Source: RGIG8244 sp045592785 (GTDB lineage Bacteria > Verrucomicrobiota > Lentisphaeria > Victivallales > UBA1829). From it: DNA of 41,633 nt. The notes below the pieces were generated by a model. That model was not told the DNA's origin, made no database searches, and saw only the letters and a list, made by a program, of their open reading frames with translations. Below, piece after piece: positions 33,662-41,633 of the stretch. A program made the translations under genes and the position numbers. The DNA lies in contig JAZNVL010000003.1 in assembly GCA_045592785.1 (NCBI GenBank), forward strand, positions 1 through 41,633, given 5' to 3'. The first letter of the stretch is position 1, and every line of letters begins with the position of its first letter.

Positions 33662-35593
33662 ATGAATACCGCAGCGGCAAAACCTTCTGACGAAGAAAAA
33701 GCGGCACGACGTTTGGCGTTCCATTCCTCCTGGAAACGGACCGTCCTGGATCTGGTGATCCTCGCGCTTTCCGGAATGTATTTCACGTTGGCGTTTCCCG
33801 GTATCGGATTCGATTTCGCGGCGTGGACCGGGTTGATCCCATTGATCGCGCTCTGTGCATTCCGCAGTCCGAAACGGGCGTTCTGGTACGGTCTGACCTA
33901 CGGTTATTTCTGGAATCTGACCTGTTGTTTCTTCCTGCGGGAGATCATGATCTTCATTCCCTTCATCTTCGGGTTCGTGCTGGGCGCATTTACCGCTGTC
34001 TTTGCCGCTGCGATCCCCTTCGTCTGCCATTACATGCTTTATCCCAAAGAAATACGCGACGGCGGGTTTGCTGCAAGGAATGGCTTCTACCGGTTCCATC
34101 CCCTGGCGGAGATCGGATGCGTTATCACGTTGTCCGCCTGGTGGGTGGTCACGGAATGGATCCGCAGCTGGATTTTTACCGGATTCCCCTGGAATCTGGT
34201 ATCCACCACCCAATGGGAAAACACGAACTTCATCCAGATCTGTGAATTCACAGGGATCTACGGCGTGTCTTTCCTGGTCGTCATGCTGAATTTCGCCGCG
34301 TTTTTTGCCATCCGCGGACTCCGTTACAGTATTCCGCTGGGGAAATACAAACGGCCCTGGGCGTTTCTGTTGGCGGTCACGCTCTGCCTTTTCAATGCCT
34401 GGCTCGGCGGGAAGACGTACGAGACCTGGAAAAAAGCGTACAGTCCTGCCAATGTCCGTTACGCCTCCATCGGGGTGGTACAACCTCATTTATCCTTGCG
34501 GCGTGATGCGGGAAGGAGTCTTTCCCAGGAAGCTCTGGATGTCTGTGTCATGCTTTCTCAGAAACTCATCGCCGATGACCGGTTCCTGCGGTCCGGGGCT
34601 GCCGCCGAGATCTCTGCCCTCGCCGGAATGTCCCCTGATTCCGTGCAGCCGGATACCCCCGATATGCTCCGGGACGTCCTCCCGCTTGATTTGATCGTCT
34701 GGCCCGAAAGTGCGGTCCCGGTCCCCTACTATTTTTCGGGTGAAGTCGCAGAAAATTACCGTCGGGAAGTCCGGACGATGATGCAGCAAAGCAACATTCC
34801 CTTCCTTACGGGGACCATTACGGCGGACAACGTAGTTTCGCCAACGCAGTATGATCTTTTCAATTCCGCGTTGCTGCTCCGCAATAAGCCTGCCATTCCC
34901 GGTAATCCGTTCTATGACACCGATTCCTGTTACAGCAAAGTCCATCTGGTCCCCTTCGGCGAATTCATTCCGCTGAACGACCGGTTCCCGAAAATGGGCG
35001 AACTGGTTGGTATGGGACGTAATCTTACGCCGGGCAAAGGGTTCTTCCCGCTCCGGATCAAAGAAAACGTCAAGGCGGGTGTACTCATCTGCTACGAAGA
35101 CGTGTTCCCCTATGCCGCCAGACGTCAGGCGAATGCCAATGCCGATTTCCTTCTTGTCATTACCAATGACGCATGGTATCCAACCAGTTACGAGCCCGAA
35201 CAGCATTATGCCAACTCCATTTTCCGTGCCATTGAGACCCGACTCCCCATGGTACGGTGCGGAAACAGTGATTATTCTGTCCTCATCGACTGGCGCGGAA
35301 ATACCATTGACAGCGTATTCCGCAAACAGACTCCGGAGGGCGACAGCATACCGGATCCCGGTCAGAAGGGCGCGGGTGCCGGGAAATTCATCGTTCCTCT
35401 GCTGAAAAAAGCCCGTCCCACCTTCTACACGTTGTATGGCGATGTCTTTGTTTTGTTCTGCGGACTTCTTACGCTTGCCGGATTCTCCGTTGCTTTCTGG
35501 CAGAAATATGATTTCCGCAAACGGTTTGCCGCGTCCTTCGAGGATGACCGGGAGAAACTCCGTCAGGATTTTCTCAACAGTGAAAAACGTTAG
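33662..35593 (+). CDS. lnt: Apolipoprotein N-acyltransferase
   Basis: Lnt adds the third acyl chain to the N-terminal cysteine of lipoproteins in the inner membrane. The 643-residue protein has several N-terminal membrane helices (about 30-250) and a periplasmic nitrilase-like domain with the catalytic triad E349 (VWPESAVP), K426 (YSKVHLVPFGEFIPL) and C477 (LICYEDVFP), spaced close to E. coli Lnt. A last helix lies near residues 595-615. It is about 130 residues longer than E. coli Lnt, partly from an insert between the membrane part and E349 (about 280-340). It shows that triacylated lipoproteins and a Gram-negative envelope are expected. Confidence 0.95.
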   Translation: MNTAAAKPSDEEKAARRLAFHSSWKRTVLDLVILALSGMYFTLAFPGIGFDFAAWTGLIPLIALCAFRSPKRAFWYGLTYGYFWNLTCCFFLREIMIFIPFIFGFVLGAFTAVFAAAIPFVCHYMLYPKEIRDGGFAARNGFYRFHPLAEIGCVITLSAWWVVTEWIRSWIFTGFPWNLVSTTQWENTNFIQICEFTGIYGVSFLVVMLNFAAFFAIRGLRYSIPLGKYKRPWAFLLAVTLCLFNAWLGGKTYETWKKAYSPANVRYASIGVVQPHLSLRRDAGRSLSQEALDVCVMLSQKLIADDRFLRSGAAAEISALAGMSPDSVQPDTPDMLRDVLPLDLIVWPESAVPVPYYFSGEVAENYRREVRTMMQQSNIPFLTGTITADNVVSPTQYDLFNSALLLRNKPAIPGNPFYDTDSCYSKVHLVPFGEFIPLNDRFPKMGELVGMGRNLTPGKGFFPLRIKENVKAGVLICYEDVFPYAARRQANANADFLLVITNDAWYPTSYEPEQHYANSIFRAIETRLPMVRCGNSDYSVLIDWRGNTIDSVFRKQTPEGDSIPDPGQKGAGAGKFIVPLLKKARPTFYTLYGDVFVLFCGLLTLAGFSVAFWQKYDFRKRFAASFEDDREKLRQDFLNSEKR

Positions 35594-35621
35594 TTTTTTC
35601 CGAAAAATCCTGTTCCGGGAT

Positions 35622-35649
35622 TTGACATTGGATGCAGTAATGCTATATT
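35622..35649 (+). promoter_or_regulatory. Promoter of the ECF sigma factor gene
   Basis: TTGACA (35622-35627), a 16-nt spacer and TATATT (35644-35649), a near-consensus housekeeping promoter 39 nt before the ATG at 35689. The gene is therefore probably not controlled only by its own sigma factor. Confidence 0.75.
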
Positions 35650-35688
35650 TCTCAAAATAAAGCGCATCGGCAGAAGGATTTTATAACC

Positions 35689-36312
35689 ATGCACCAATCT
35701 GAAAAAGATTTATCCAGCGGCGATCTCCTGATCACCAGAGTTTCCCTGATCGGAAAGGCAAAAGACCAGTCCGATGATCGTGCATGGGCGGAATTTATGG
35801 CTTATTACAGAAAGTACATTTACAATATCGTACGCCGTATGGGCTTGAATCATCACGATGCCGATGAAGTCGTTCAGCTCACCCTGCTCAAAATATGGAA
35901 TGCGATCCCATCCTTCGAATATGCTCCCTCCAAGGGTAGATTCCGCGGGTGGATTTGCCGTATCGCAGGGAATACCGCAAAAAATTTCCTCCGGGATAAA
36001 GGACCTGTCCCCGTTTCACTTTCTTCGGTCAACTGGGATTCCAGTGAAGCCATTGATGTTGCCGTCGAACCCGAAGTGGAGGAATTTGCACGGGAGGAAT
36101 GGCTCCGGTATCTCCCCGAACTCGCCATGAAAAACCTTTCCGCCACCATTGATGCACGCACACTCAAAGTTTTTGTGCTGTGTACCCAGGGCGTTTCCGT
36201 TCCCGAGATCGCCAAACGGCTCGGACTGGCGGAAAGCAGTGTTTATGTATACAAACAACGGGTCAAGACGAGACTCACCGAAGAGATCGCGCGCCTGGAA
36301 AAAGAACTCTGA
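35689..36312 (+). CDS. ECF-type RNA polymerase sigma factor
   Basis: A 207-residue sigma factor with region 2 (about 31-104, including MAYYRKYIYNIVRRMGL, DADEVVQLTLLKIWNAIPSF and FRGWICRIAGNTAKNFLRD) and region 4 (about 145-200, with VPEIAKRLGLAESSVYVYKQ as the helix-turn-helix). The style RGWICRIAGN and F-x-Y-x-P-S-K-G-R-F matches the PVC-type ECF proteins. No anti-sigma factor follows; the next gene is convergent and abuts its stop. Regulation must come from elsewhere. Confidence 0.92.
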   Translation: MHQSEKDLSSGDLLITRVSLIGKAKDQSDDRAWAEFMAYYRKYIYNIVRRMGLNHHDADEVVQLTLLKIWNAIPSFEYAPSKGRFRGWICRIAGNTAKNFLRDKGPVPVSLSSVNWDSSEAIDVAVEPEVEEFAREEWLRYLPELAMKNLSATIDARTLKVFVLCTQGVSVPEIAKRLGLAESSVYVYKQRVKTRLTEEIARLEKEL

Positions 36313-38700
36313 TCAACAGCCGAGAAGTTCACGCAGTTTCCCGTACGCGTCCATTGTATTGCGTCCCCCGCCGAATCGCTGGATCGTCAATGACGGAAGT
36401 TCCTGTTTCAGAAATTCACGCAGAATATCCAACGATTCCGTCGTATGGATCCGGTACAGTGACATCATTCCATTGATCCGGTAATCCGTGTTCTTCCCTT
36501 CGTAAAGGATCTCTTTCAGCAGAGAAAGACTTCCTTCATCACGAAGATAGCCCAGCAGCCACACCGCGATCGCTCCGTATTCCTGACGGCACAGTTCATA
36601 TCGCGGCGTATGTGCCAGCGTTTCATTGCGTTCACCTGCCGTTTCACGCAGAACGGACAACGCCGCCGGATCCCGGAGGATCCCCAGCGCAAAGGCGCCG
36701 TGATACCGTGTCAACCCTTCCTCCGACAACAGCGGTTTCAGATAATCCGTCTTCCCGTAACGGTATGCACTCCAGAGAGCCTTCCCCGGTTTTTCCGTAC
36801 GCAGTCCCGCAAGGATCTCTTCTTCACTTCCATACAGCAATTCCGCCCGGTTTTCATCCTGATACTCGGGCAGCGGAAGCAGACGGGAGAGATCCGCGTG
36901 AGCCAGTTCCGTTGCTTTCCGGTCATCCCGGATGGAGAGATACGCCATTGCGGCTGCCGCTTCCCCCAGCATGTGCATACAGTCTTTCATGCGGACCGCC
37001 TGGGAGAGATCATGATCCACAGCAAGCATACGCCCCGCAAGAAGAAGTCCGCTATATCCCTTCGGGATCAATGCACCTTTGGGGATCGGTACCCGGAACA
37101 CACTGCTCCACTGCATTGTGGCGATCCCCCACAATCCGGCAAGTTCGCTTTCAAAACCCAGGTCCATGGCATGTGTATCCCAGTTGGAATATTCCCATGC
37201 CACCGGTTCCGTGGAAAGACGGTCATGCACCACATCGTCGAATGTCAGATTCTCTTCCCCGATGAAAAGCCGTCCTTCCCGCGGACACAGCATTTCCGTG
37301 AAAAATTCAAAATGTTTTTCCGGATCACATACCGCAGGGAAAAGATCCGCCGTCTTCCGGATCACTTCTTCTGTCATCGCGACGGAATCGATCTGATTCA
37401 CATTCCCCGGGTCTGTCACGGAAAGAAACGCAAAATCATCCCCCAGCGTGAACCCGTAATTCAATGTGTAAGGCTGGGTCACTCCGTCAAAGTCACGTCC
37501 GAAACGATACGCTGCCCCTGCAAGAAACGCCGCCTGACCATCTCCCGTGGCATCGATCACATACTTCGCTTTTGCCTGATAACGTTCTCCGTTTTCCACC
37601 CATTCCACGCCGCAAACCGTTTTCTCCCCGGAGAACAATACATCTGTGACCGCAGCCCCGTAATGCAGTTCCGCACCCGCATTCAAAATCGCCTGTTCCA
37701 GTTCGATTTTCTTGAGTTCCGCGCAGAAACATTGTTCCCGGGTCGTGTAACCGCTGCCGGCTTCCCGTTCGGAAACCGCACGGTCCAACGCCAGATGACG
37801 TCCATGTTTCAAGCCGTAATAATAATTGATGACCTGTCCCCCGGTCCCCACGCCGCCGCAGTACGTCGTTTTCTCCAATACAAGCACGCGCAGTCCGTGT
37901 TCCGCACTGCACAATGCGGCGATCGCTCCTGCGGTCCCCGCGCCCGCCACGATCACATCATAATCGTTCCCCGCAGACTGTACCGTTGATCCGGCTTCCG
38001 TTTTCATATAACGTTCCCGGTTTTCTCCCCGGATGCCCGCATTGATCGCTGCCGCCGCGTTGGGATACCCCGGTTTATAACCGAAGGAAAGCGCAGTCCC
38101 TGTGATCTTCCACGGCTGCAATGCTTCTTCGCGATCACGCCAGAAACGTTCCAGGGAAAGACGTGCTTCCGCATAACTGTGATCCGCCGACACCGGAAAG
38201 TGAAGGATTCCTTCCCCCGGGAATGCCCCCGGAAGGAACCCGGGAACCTCCGGGAATGACGTCTCCGGCGCACTGCGCAGCATGGCATTGAAACACTTTT
38301 CCCCCTGCTGCTGTCCCGTTACCGTATCCAGAAATTCTTCCGCACGGAACTCCCGTTTCCCTTCCGGTGCAGTCGTCCGGATCAGAACGCCGCCGTCATC
38401 GCAGGGAACCACTTCACGCAGTACATGTCCGCACAGAATATGCAACCCGTTATCAAGCACAAATTGTGCAAGCGCAGGCGTTAACGCCGCCAGACGCTGT
38501 CCCCGCACCTTCTGACGGAATCCTTCGGCAACCGGTTCCGATAACGGAGTCTCCCAGTCTGTTCCGGGAAGAAACGTTTCCGTGAATTCGCTCCCCGCAT
38601 GAAGTCCCGGATGAAGGATCAGCGTATGTTCCGGATCACGGCAGGCGGCACCCAGCGCATAACAGCTCGCCCCGTAGAGAATGGTGTGGAATGTGTTCAT
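36313..38700 (-). CDS. FAD-dependent oxidoreductase with duplicated Rossmann part and HEAT-like tail
   Basis: A 795-residue protein in three parts. The core (about 246-630) is a FAD-dependent oxidoreductase with the dinucleotide loop DYDVIVAGAGTAGAIAALCS (247-265), EKTTYCGGVGTGG, and the later YVIDATGDGQAAFLAGA. Before it lie about 240 residues starting FHTILYGASCYALGAACRDP, which look like a second, degenerate Rossmann-type half that has lost the GxGxxG loop. The last 150 residues are HEAT-like helices (GILRDPAALSVLRETAG, YLRDEGSLSLLKEILYEG). It starts 2 bp after the rhamnosidase stop, so both probably work on the same glycan. The substrate is unknown; secreted sugar or polyol oxidation is possible, but no signal peptide is seen. 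Confidence 0.82.
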   Translation of the reverse strand: MNTFHTILYGASCYALGAACRDPEHTLILHPGLHAGSEFTETFLPGTDWETPLSEPVAEGFRQKVRGQRLAALTPALAQFVLDNGLHILCGHVLREVVPCDDGGVLIRTTAPEGKREFRAEEFLDTVTGQQQGEKCFNAMLRSAPETSFPEVPGFLPGAFPGEGILHFPVSADHSYAEARLSLERFWRDREEALQPWKITGTALSFGYKPGYPNAAAAINAGIRGENRERYMKTEAGSTVQSAGNDYDVIVAGAGTAGAIAALCSAEHGLRVLVLEKTTYCGGVGTGGQVINYYYGLKHGRHLALDRAVSEREAGSGYTTREQCFCAELKKIELEQAILNAGAELHYGAAVTDVLFSGEKTVCGVEWVENGERYQAKAKYVIDATGDGQAAFLAGAAYRFGRDFDGVTQPYTLNYGFTLGDDFAFLSVTDPGNVNQIDSVAMTEEVIRKTADLFPAVCDPEKHFEFFTEMLCPREGRLFIGEENLTFDDVVHDRLSTEPVAWEYSNWDTHAMDLGFESELAGLWGIATMQWSSVFRVPIPKGALIPKGYSGLLLAGRMLAVDHDLSQAVRMKDCMHMLGEAAAAMAYLSIRDDRKATELAHADLSRLLPLPEYQDENRAELLYGSEEEILAGLRTEKPGKALWSAYRYGKTDYLKPLLSEEGLTRYHGAFALGILRDPAALSVLRETAGERNETLAHTPRYELCRQEYGAIAVWLLGYLRDEGSLSLLKEILYEGKNTDYRINGMMSLYRIHTTESLDILREFLKQELPSLTIQRFGGGRNTMDAYGKLRELLGC

Positions 38701-38702
38701 TT

Positions 38703-41123
38703 TTATTTTACCTTGATTGCGTTCAAGCCTTCATGCAGCGCGATTTCCTCTCCTTTCAAGCGGAAACTGCCCGTTACCCCCGCAGGAAGTGTCACTTCCC
38801 CGCTGAAACATTCCGCGCCGTTCCGGAAATCGAACGTGATGTATCCATCCGGATGCGGCATCCTGCCTTTTACCGTGGGCAGTTCTCCCATCTGCGGTTC
38901 GATCGAGACCGTACGGAACCCGAAAGATGCCGGCCGGATCCCCGCGATCGAACTGTAATAATGGTAATACGGATGTGCGCCCCAGGCATGACAGTCACTG
39001 CGGGTGTCACCGGGTGCTTCCCAGGTCGTCACCGCTCCCTGCGCAAGGGAATCGTTCCAGATATCCATGTAGTTGGCAATAAGATCCGCTCTGCCCATCA
39101 TACGGAACGCTTCAAACAAATAGAACTTGAAGTAGATCGTCGTGCGGTACAGGTCCGGATCCGTGATCAGCGTATGGAACGCCCGTTCCTGTTGTTCCGG
39201 AGTCAGGATCCCCGCAATGATCGCCAGTGAGATCGTGTGTTCGCAATAATCGTTCAACCCTTCCAGGTCATTGCGGAACGCAGCACGTTCTTCATCCCAG
39301 AAGTTCTTCATCACTGCCGCTTTCACACGGTCGTACAGTTCCTGCATGTACGCCTTCCGCAGCGCAGAACCGCCTTCAAAATCTTCCAGCTCCATCACAA
39401 ATTTCAACATCATCAGACAGTGCAGATTGAACATGCAGCGCACCGCCCCGTTGTAACCCAATGCCTGTTCAAGAGTTTCCGCTTTCGAGATCCCGATCGT
39501 CCAACCGACCACCCAGTCCTCAAAGGACCAGCCCGGAAGATGTTCCAGAAGATCATCCCCGTTCAGATATTCACAGATCGCATCCACCACACCACGCGCA
39601 CTGTTGCGCAAACGTACCGCCTGATGTTGCGGGATCCGACGGTATTTCAAAAGATCAAGCACCATCCCCGGCCAGATCATGGAGAACGTCGAACTCAACT
39701 GCGGCGTGTGTGACGGATAATGTTCGCCCACAAGCCCCTCCCAGGAGGAATTGCGCGACCAGCTGAACAGAAGATTCGAACGCAGAGGAAGTGCATGGCC
39801 CGGATCCATCATGTAGAACGTTAACGCTTCCATCCGGCTGTCTCCCACATACATCAGCTGTTCGTAGTAAGGACAATCCATAAATGTTTCGTGTGAACAC
39901 ATCTGCATGACACGACGGTAGATCTTCACCGGTTCATCCAGACGCGGATTACCAAAACAGATCTCGCCATGATCTTCCAGCGGATAACGCGTTTCGCGGA
40001 ACCCGAACCGTTTCACCGTAACAGGCGCATCCCCCGCGCAAACCGTCAACTCCATATACCGGCCCGAACGCCACCAGAAATGACGGCACAGCGCGCCTTC
40101 CGGAGGCAGATCTTCAAAACGGTCCGAGTCCGTTCGGCTCTGCATCGTCTTGCCCAATATCTCCGAACGGTTCCCCTTGTGACCCGTCCCCGGCTTATAC
40201 AGCGATTCCGCCCAGCGGATGCAAATGTGTTCCCGGTCGCCGCCGCTTGCTTCAATACAGGTGTAACCGCAATAATAATCTTCCAGATCCACCAACACCT
40301 TCACATTCGTGTTCGGCGCCACTGTCACCGGCTTGATCCCGTCGATCATCGCCTGCCATTCTTTACAGCACGGAGACTCCATATCCTCACGGGTAATGGG
40401 GTGCTCTTTCAGAATATCTTCCCCGGGCTCATATACCGCACACACTTTCCCAACCTTTTCCATCCGTTCCGCACGGAACTGTTCCGGCAATTCCGAAGGA
40501 TAAAGACGCCACCCCCGCGCCATCGCACCCCACACTGTGGATCCTTTCCCGTTTTCTGTCACCACGGGATCCACATAAGGCTGCGCCTCCAAATATTTCC
40601 GCACATTCAAAATCGGTGTCCGCGTAATAAAACCCGGCAGTTCCGCATCAAAACGCAACCCCTGGAGCAGAGCGACCTTCCACACTCCCGGTGAACCCGT
40701 ATTCAATTTGTCCCAATACGCTTTGTCCGAAGTCGCAAACAGGAACCCCGGCTTCAACGTGATCTGCGCACTCGGCGAATTCGTCACCCCGAAATACCAT
40801 TGCAGACAACGGAACACATGCTTTCCTTTATCCAATGCGATCTTCCAACTGGAAAACGACCAGTGATCCAGATCACAGCGATCCGGTCCCGCTGCAAAAA
40901 ATTCGCCGTCCAGTGATAACTCATAACGTTGATCGGCAGTCACATGGATCTCGATCTCACAGTCCGAATCAACCTCAAATTCATTGACGAATTCCATAAG
41001 AAGATCATCTCTGTTCCCTGCATCCGGATGTGTCACCCAGGCTGCCCGTTCCGCCTCATACGCCAGATAAATATTGATATTCCGTGTATCGGACGGCAAT
41101 AAATGGATCCGATCTGCTTTCAT
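38703..41123 (-). CDS. GH78-type alpha-L-rhamnosidase
   Basis: An 806-residue protein with an N-terminal beta-sandwich part and an alpha/alpha barrel typical of family GH78. The signature DCPYYEQLMYVGDSRME (416-432) matches the family region with the general acid (E421). WEAPGDTRSDCHAWGAHP further on matches the second conserved region holding the catalytic base. No signal peptide is seen. AAAGGA lies 5 nt before the ATG, and a promoter of the local type stands 40 nt upstream. It heads a two-gene operon with the FAD oxidoreductase. The substitutions in the first motif mean that another alpha-linked sugar than rhamnose is possible. Confidence 0.82.
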   Translation of the reverse strand: MKADRIHLLPSDTRNINIYLAYEAERAAWVTHPDAGNRDDLLMEFVNEFEVDSDCEIEIHVTADQRYELSLDGEFFAAGPDRCDLDHWSFSSWKIALDKGKHVFRCLQWYFGVTNSPSAQITLKPGFLFATSDKAYWDKLNTGSPGVWKVALLQGLRFDAELPGFITRTPILNVRKYLEAQPYVDPVVTENGKGSTVWGAMARGWRLYPSELPEQFRAERMEKVGKVCAVYEPGEDILKEHPITREDMESPCCKEWQAMIDGIKPVTVAPNTNVKVLVDLEDYYCGYTCIEASGGDREHICIRWAESLYKPGTGHKGNRSEILGKTMQSRTDSDRFEDLPPEGALCRHFWWRSGRYMELTVCAGDAPVTVKRFGFRETRYPLEDHGEICFGNPRLDEPVKIYRRVMQMCSHETFMDCPYYEQLMYVGDSRMEALTFYMMDPGHALPLRSNLLFSWSRNSSWEGLVGEHYPSHTPQLSSTFSMIWPGMVLDLLKYRRIPQHQAVRLRNSARGVVDAICEYLNGDDLLEHLPGWSFEDWVVGWTIGISKAETLEQALGYNGAVRCMFNLHCLMMLKFVMELEDFEGGSALRKAYMQELYDRVKAAVMKNFWDEERAAFRNDLEGLNDYCEHTISLAIIAGILTPEQQERAFHTLITDPDLYRTTIYFKFYLFEAFRMMGRADLIANYMDIWNDSLAQGAVTTWEAPGDTRSDCHAWGAHPYYHYYSSIAGIRPASFGFRTVSIEPQMGELPTVKGRMPHPDGYITFDFRNGAECFSGEVTLPAGVTGSFRLKGEEIALHEGLNAIKVK

Positions 41124-41161
41124 CGTTTTCCTTTCTGTTTACAAGTTTGAAATCAAGACTT

Positions 41162-41189
41162 AATATACAGTATCCCGAACCTATTTCAA
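41162..41189 (-). promoter_or_regulatory. Promoter of the rhamnosidase-oxidoreductase operon
   Basis: On the minus strand TTGAAA (41189-41184), a 16-nt spacer and TATATT (41167-41162). Confidence 0.7.
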
Positions 41190-41244
41190 GTAAAAAAGAG
41201 GAAATCATTTCCTTTTTTTTTTTCATTTTTTTTCATTTCGCGGC

Positions 41245-41272
41245 TTGACAATATCAAAAAACATGTTATATT
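41245..41272 (+). promoter_or_regulatory. Promoter of tRNA-Ala
   Basis: TTGACA (41245-41250), a 16-nt spacer and TATATT (41267-41272), about 18 nt before the mature tRNA 5' end. This is the strongest promoter match in the window. Confidence 0.8.
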
Positions 41273-41289
41273 AACGCAATAATGAATTC

Positions 41290-41366
41290 GGGGTATTAGC
41301 TCAGTTGGCTAGAGCGTCTCGCTGGCAGCGAGAAGGTCATGAGTTCAAGTCTCATATACTCCACCA
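41290..41366 (+). tRNA. tRNA-Ala (GGC)
   Basis: A full cloverleaf of 77 nt. The acceptor stem GGGGTAT pairs with ATACTCC and contains the G3-U70 wobble pair that marks alanine tRNAs. The anticodon stem TCTCG/CGAGA encloses CT-GGC-AG, giving anticodon GGC. The T stem ATGAG/CTCAT flanks TTCAAGT. The CCA end is encoded. A terminator follows 9 nt later. Confidence 0.95.
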
Positions 41367-41375
41367 GGCTTCACA

Positions 41376-41407
41376 AAGGCAACCAAAGAAATTTGGTTGC
41401 CTTTTTT
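41376..41407 (+). terminator. Rho-independent terminator after tRNA-Ala
   Basis: AAGGCAACCAAA (41376-41387) and TTTGGTTGCCTT (41392-41403) form a 12-bp stem with a GAAA tetraloop, followed by a T run to 41407. Confidence 0.9.
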
Positions 41408-41633
41408 ACGCCCGGGCAAGCCATCGGCGAAGACCGGAGCGGAAATTGGCGACAGCCAAAGTGAAGCCTGCCACGGCGTAGAGTTGCGCAGCAACCCGAA
41501 GCCGGGCTAACTGGCGAGTTACGCAGAATGGAGAAATTTGGTTGCCTTTTTTACGCCCGGGCAAGCCATCGGCGAAGACCGGAGCGGAAATTGGCGACAG
41601 CCAAAGTGAAGCCTGCCACGGCGTAGAGTTGCG
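41387..41633. repeat. 145-bp tandem direct repeat with internal hairpins
   Basis: The sequence from 41387 to 41531 starts again at 41532 and matches base for base through the window edge (102 of 145 bp visible). The unit begins with the right arm and T run of the tRNA terminator and continues into GC-rich sequence with small hairpins: GCCCGGGC, TTGGC-GACA-GCCAA, and GTTGC-GCA-GCAAC inside a GCCTG/CGGGC stem. No coding frame is apparent. The second copy lacks the left terminator arm. Confidence 0.85.

Noticed and set aside
1..41633. CRISPR arrays, insertion sequences, prophage or integrase genes
   Set aside because: No spaced direct repeats of CRISPR type, no transposase or integrase motifs. 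The tRNA-Ala is followed by a tandem repeat, but no integrase or att-like duplicate of the tRNA 3' end was seen.

Overview
The window reads as a chromosomal segment of a host- or gut-associated member of the Lentisphaerota (Victivallales-like), within the PVC superphylum. This is an inference from gene content: a stand-alone prepilin-type protein with an H-X9-DG C-terminus, a planctomycete/lentisphaera-style ECF sigma factor, a TPR-ExbB-ExbD cassette, and many glycan-active enzymes spread among housekeeping genes. No rRNA, phage, transposase or CRISPR was seen. The one RNA gene is a tRNA-Ala(GGC) near the right edge.

Layout. (1) 141-5557, minus: a five-gene amino-sugar operon of RpiR regulator, BadF-type sugar kinase, NanE, MurQ and a GH42-type beta-galactosidase. 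Its genes overlap or lie close together, it ends at a hairpin terminator (74-110), and it starts at a promoter embedded in a long palindrome (5611-5653). (2) 5678-7586: a pseudopilin-like protein divergent from an SMP-30/gluconolactonase-like enzyme. (3) 7688-9592, plus: STAS protein, GT4 glycosyltransferase and ArfB ribosome rescue factor, convergent with a minus-strand panB-histidine kinase pair (9586-11194). (4) 11445-16717, plus: guaB, a small membrane protein, pdxB, purT and tgt. (5) 16817-19005: a BY-type tyrosine autokinase and a PHP-type phosphatase. (6) 19148-22813: a DUF4091/GH123-like protein and RNase R. (7) 22854-25788: a NagB-like protein with altered active-site residues, a PIG-L deacetylase and an SGNH hydrolase. 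(8) 25789-31621, minus: recA followed by a TPR protein, ExbB, ExbD, a TonB-position protein and a membrane zinc ribbon. (9) 31853-36312, plus: a HEAT-repeat protein, lnt and an ECF sigma factor. (10) 36313-41123, minus: a GH78-like rhamnosidase and a two-part FAD oxidoreductase. (11) 41290-41633: tRNA-Ala, its terminator and a 145-bp tandem repeat that runs off the edge.

How the genes may work together (inference). Regions 1, 6, 7 and 10 look like salvage of host or peptidoglycan glycans. Hydrolases release Gal, GalNAc-like or Rha units. The kinase, MurQ and NanE would convert MurNAc and ManNAc towards GlcNAc-6-P, and the NagB-like/PIG-L pair would handle deacetylation and isomerisation of a related sugar. 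No sugar transporter is present in the window.

The most unusual points are: an ExbD whose conserved proton-carrying Asp is Pro; the NagB-like/PIG-L pair with a substituted catalytic Asp; the palindrome over the RpiR promoter; a recurring promoter form (TTGaaa, 16-nt spacer, TATATT); and the structured tandem repeat next to the tRNA.
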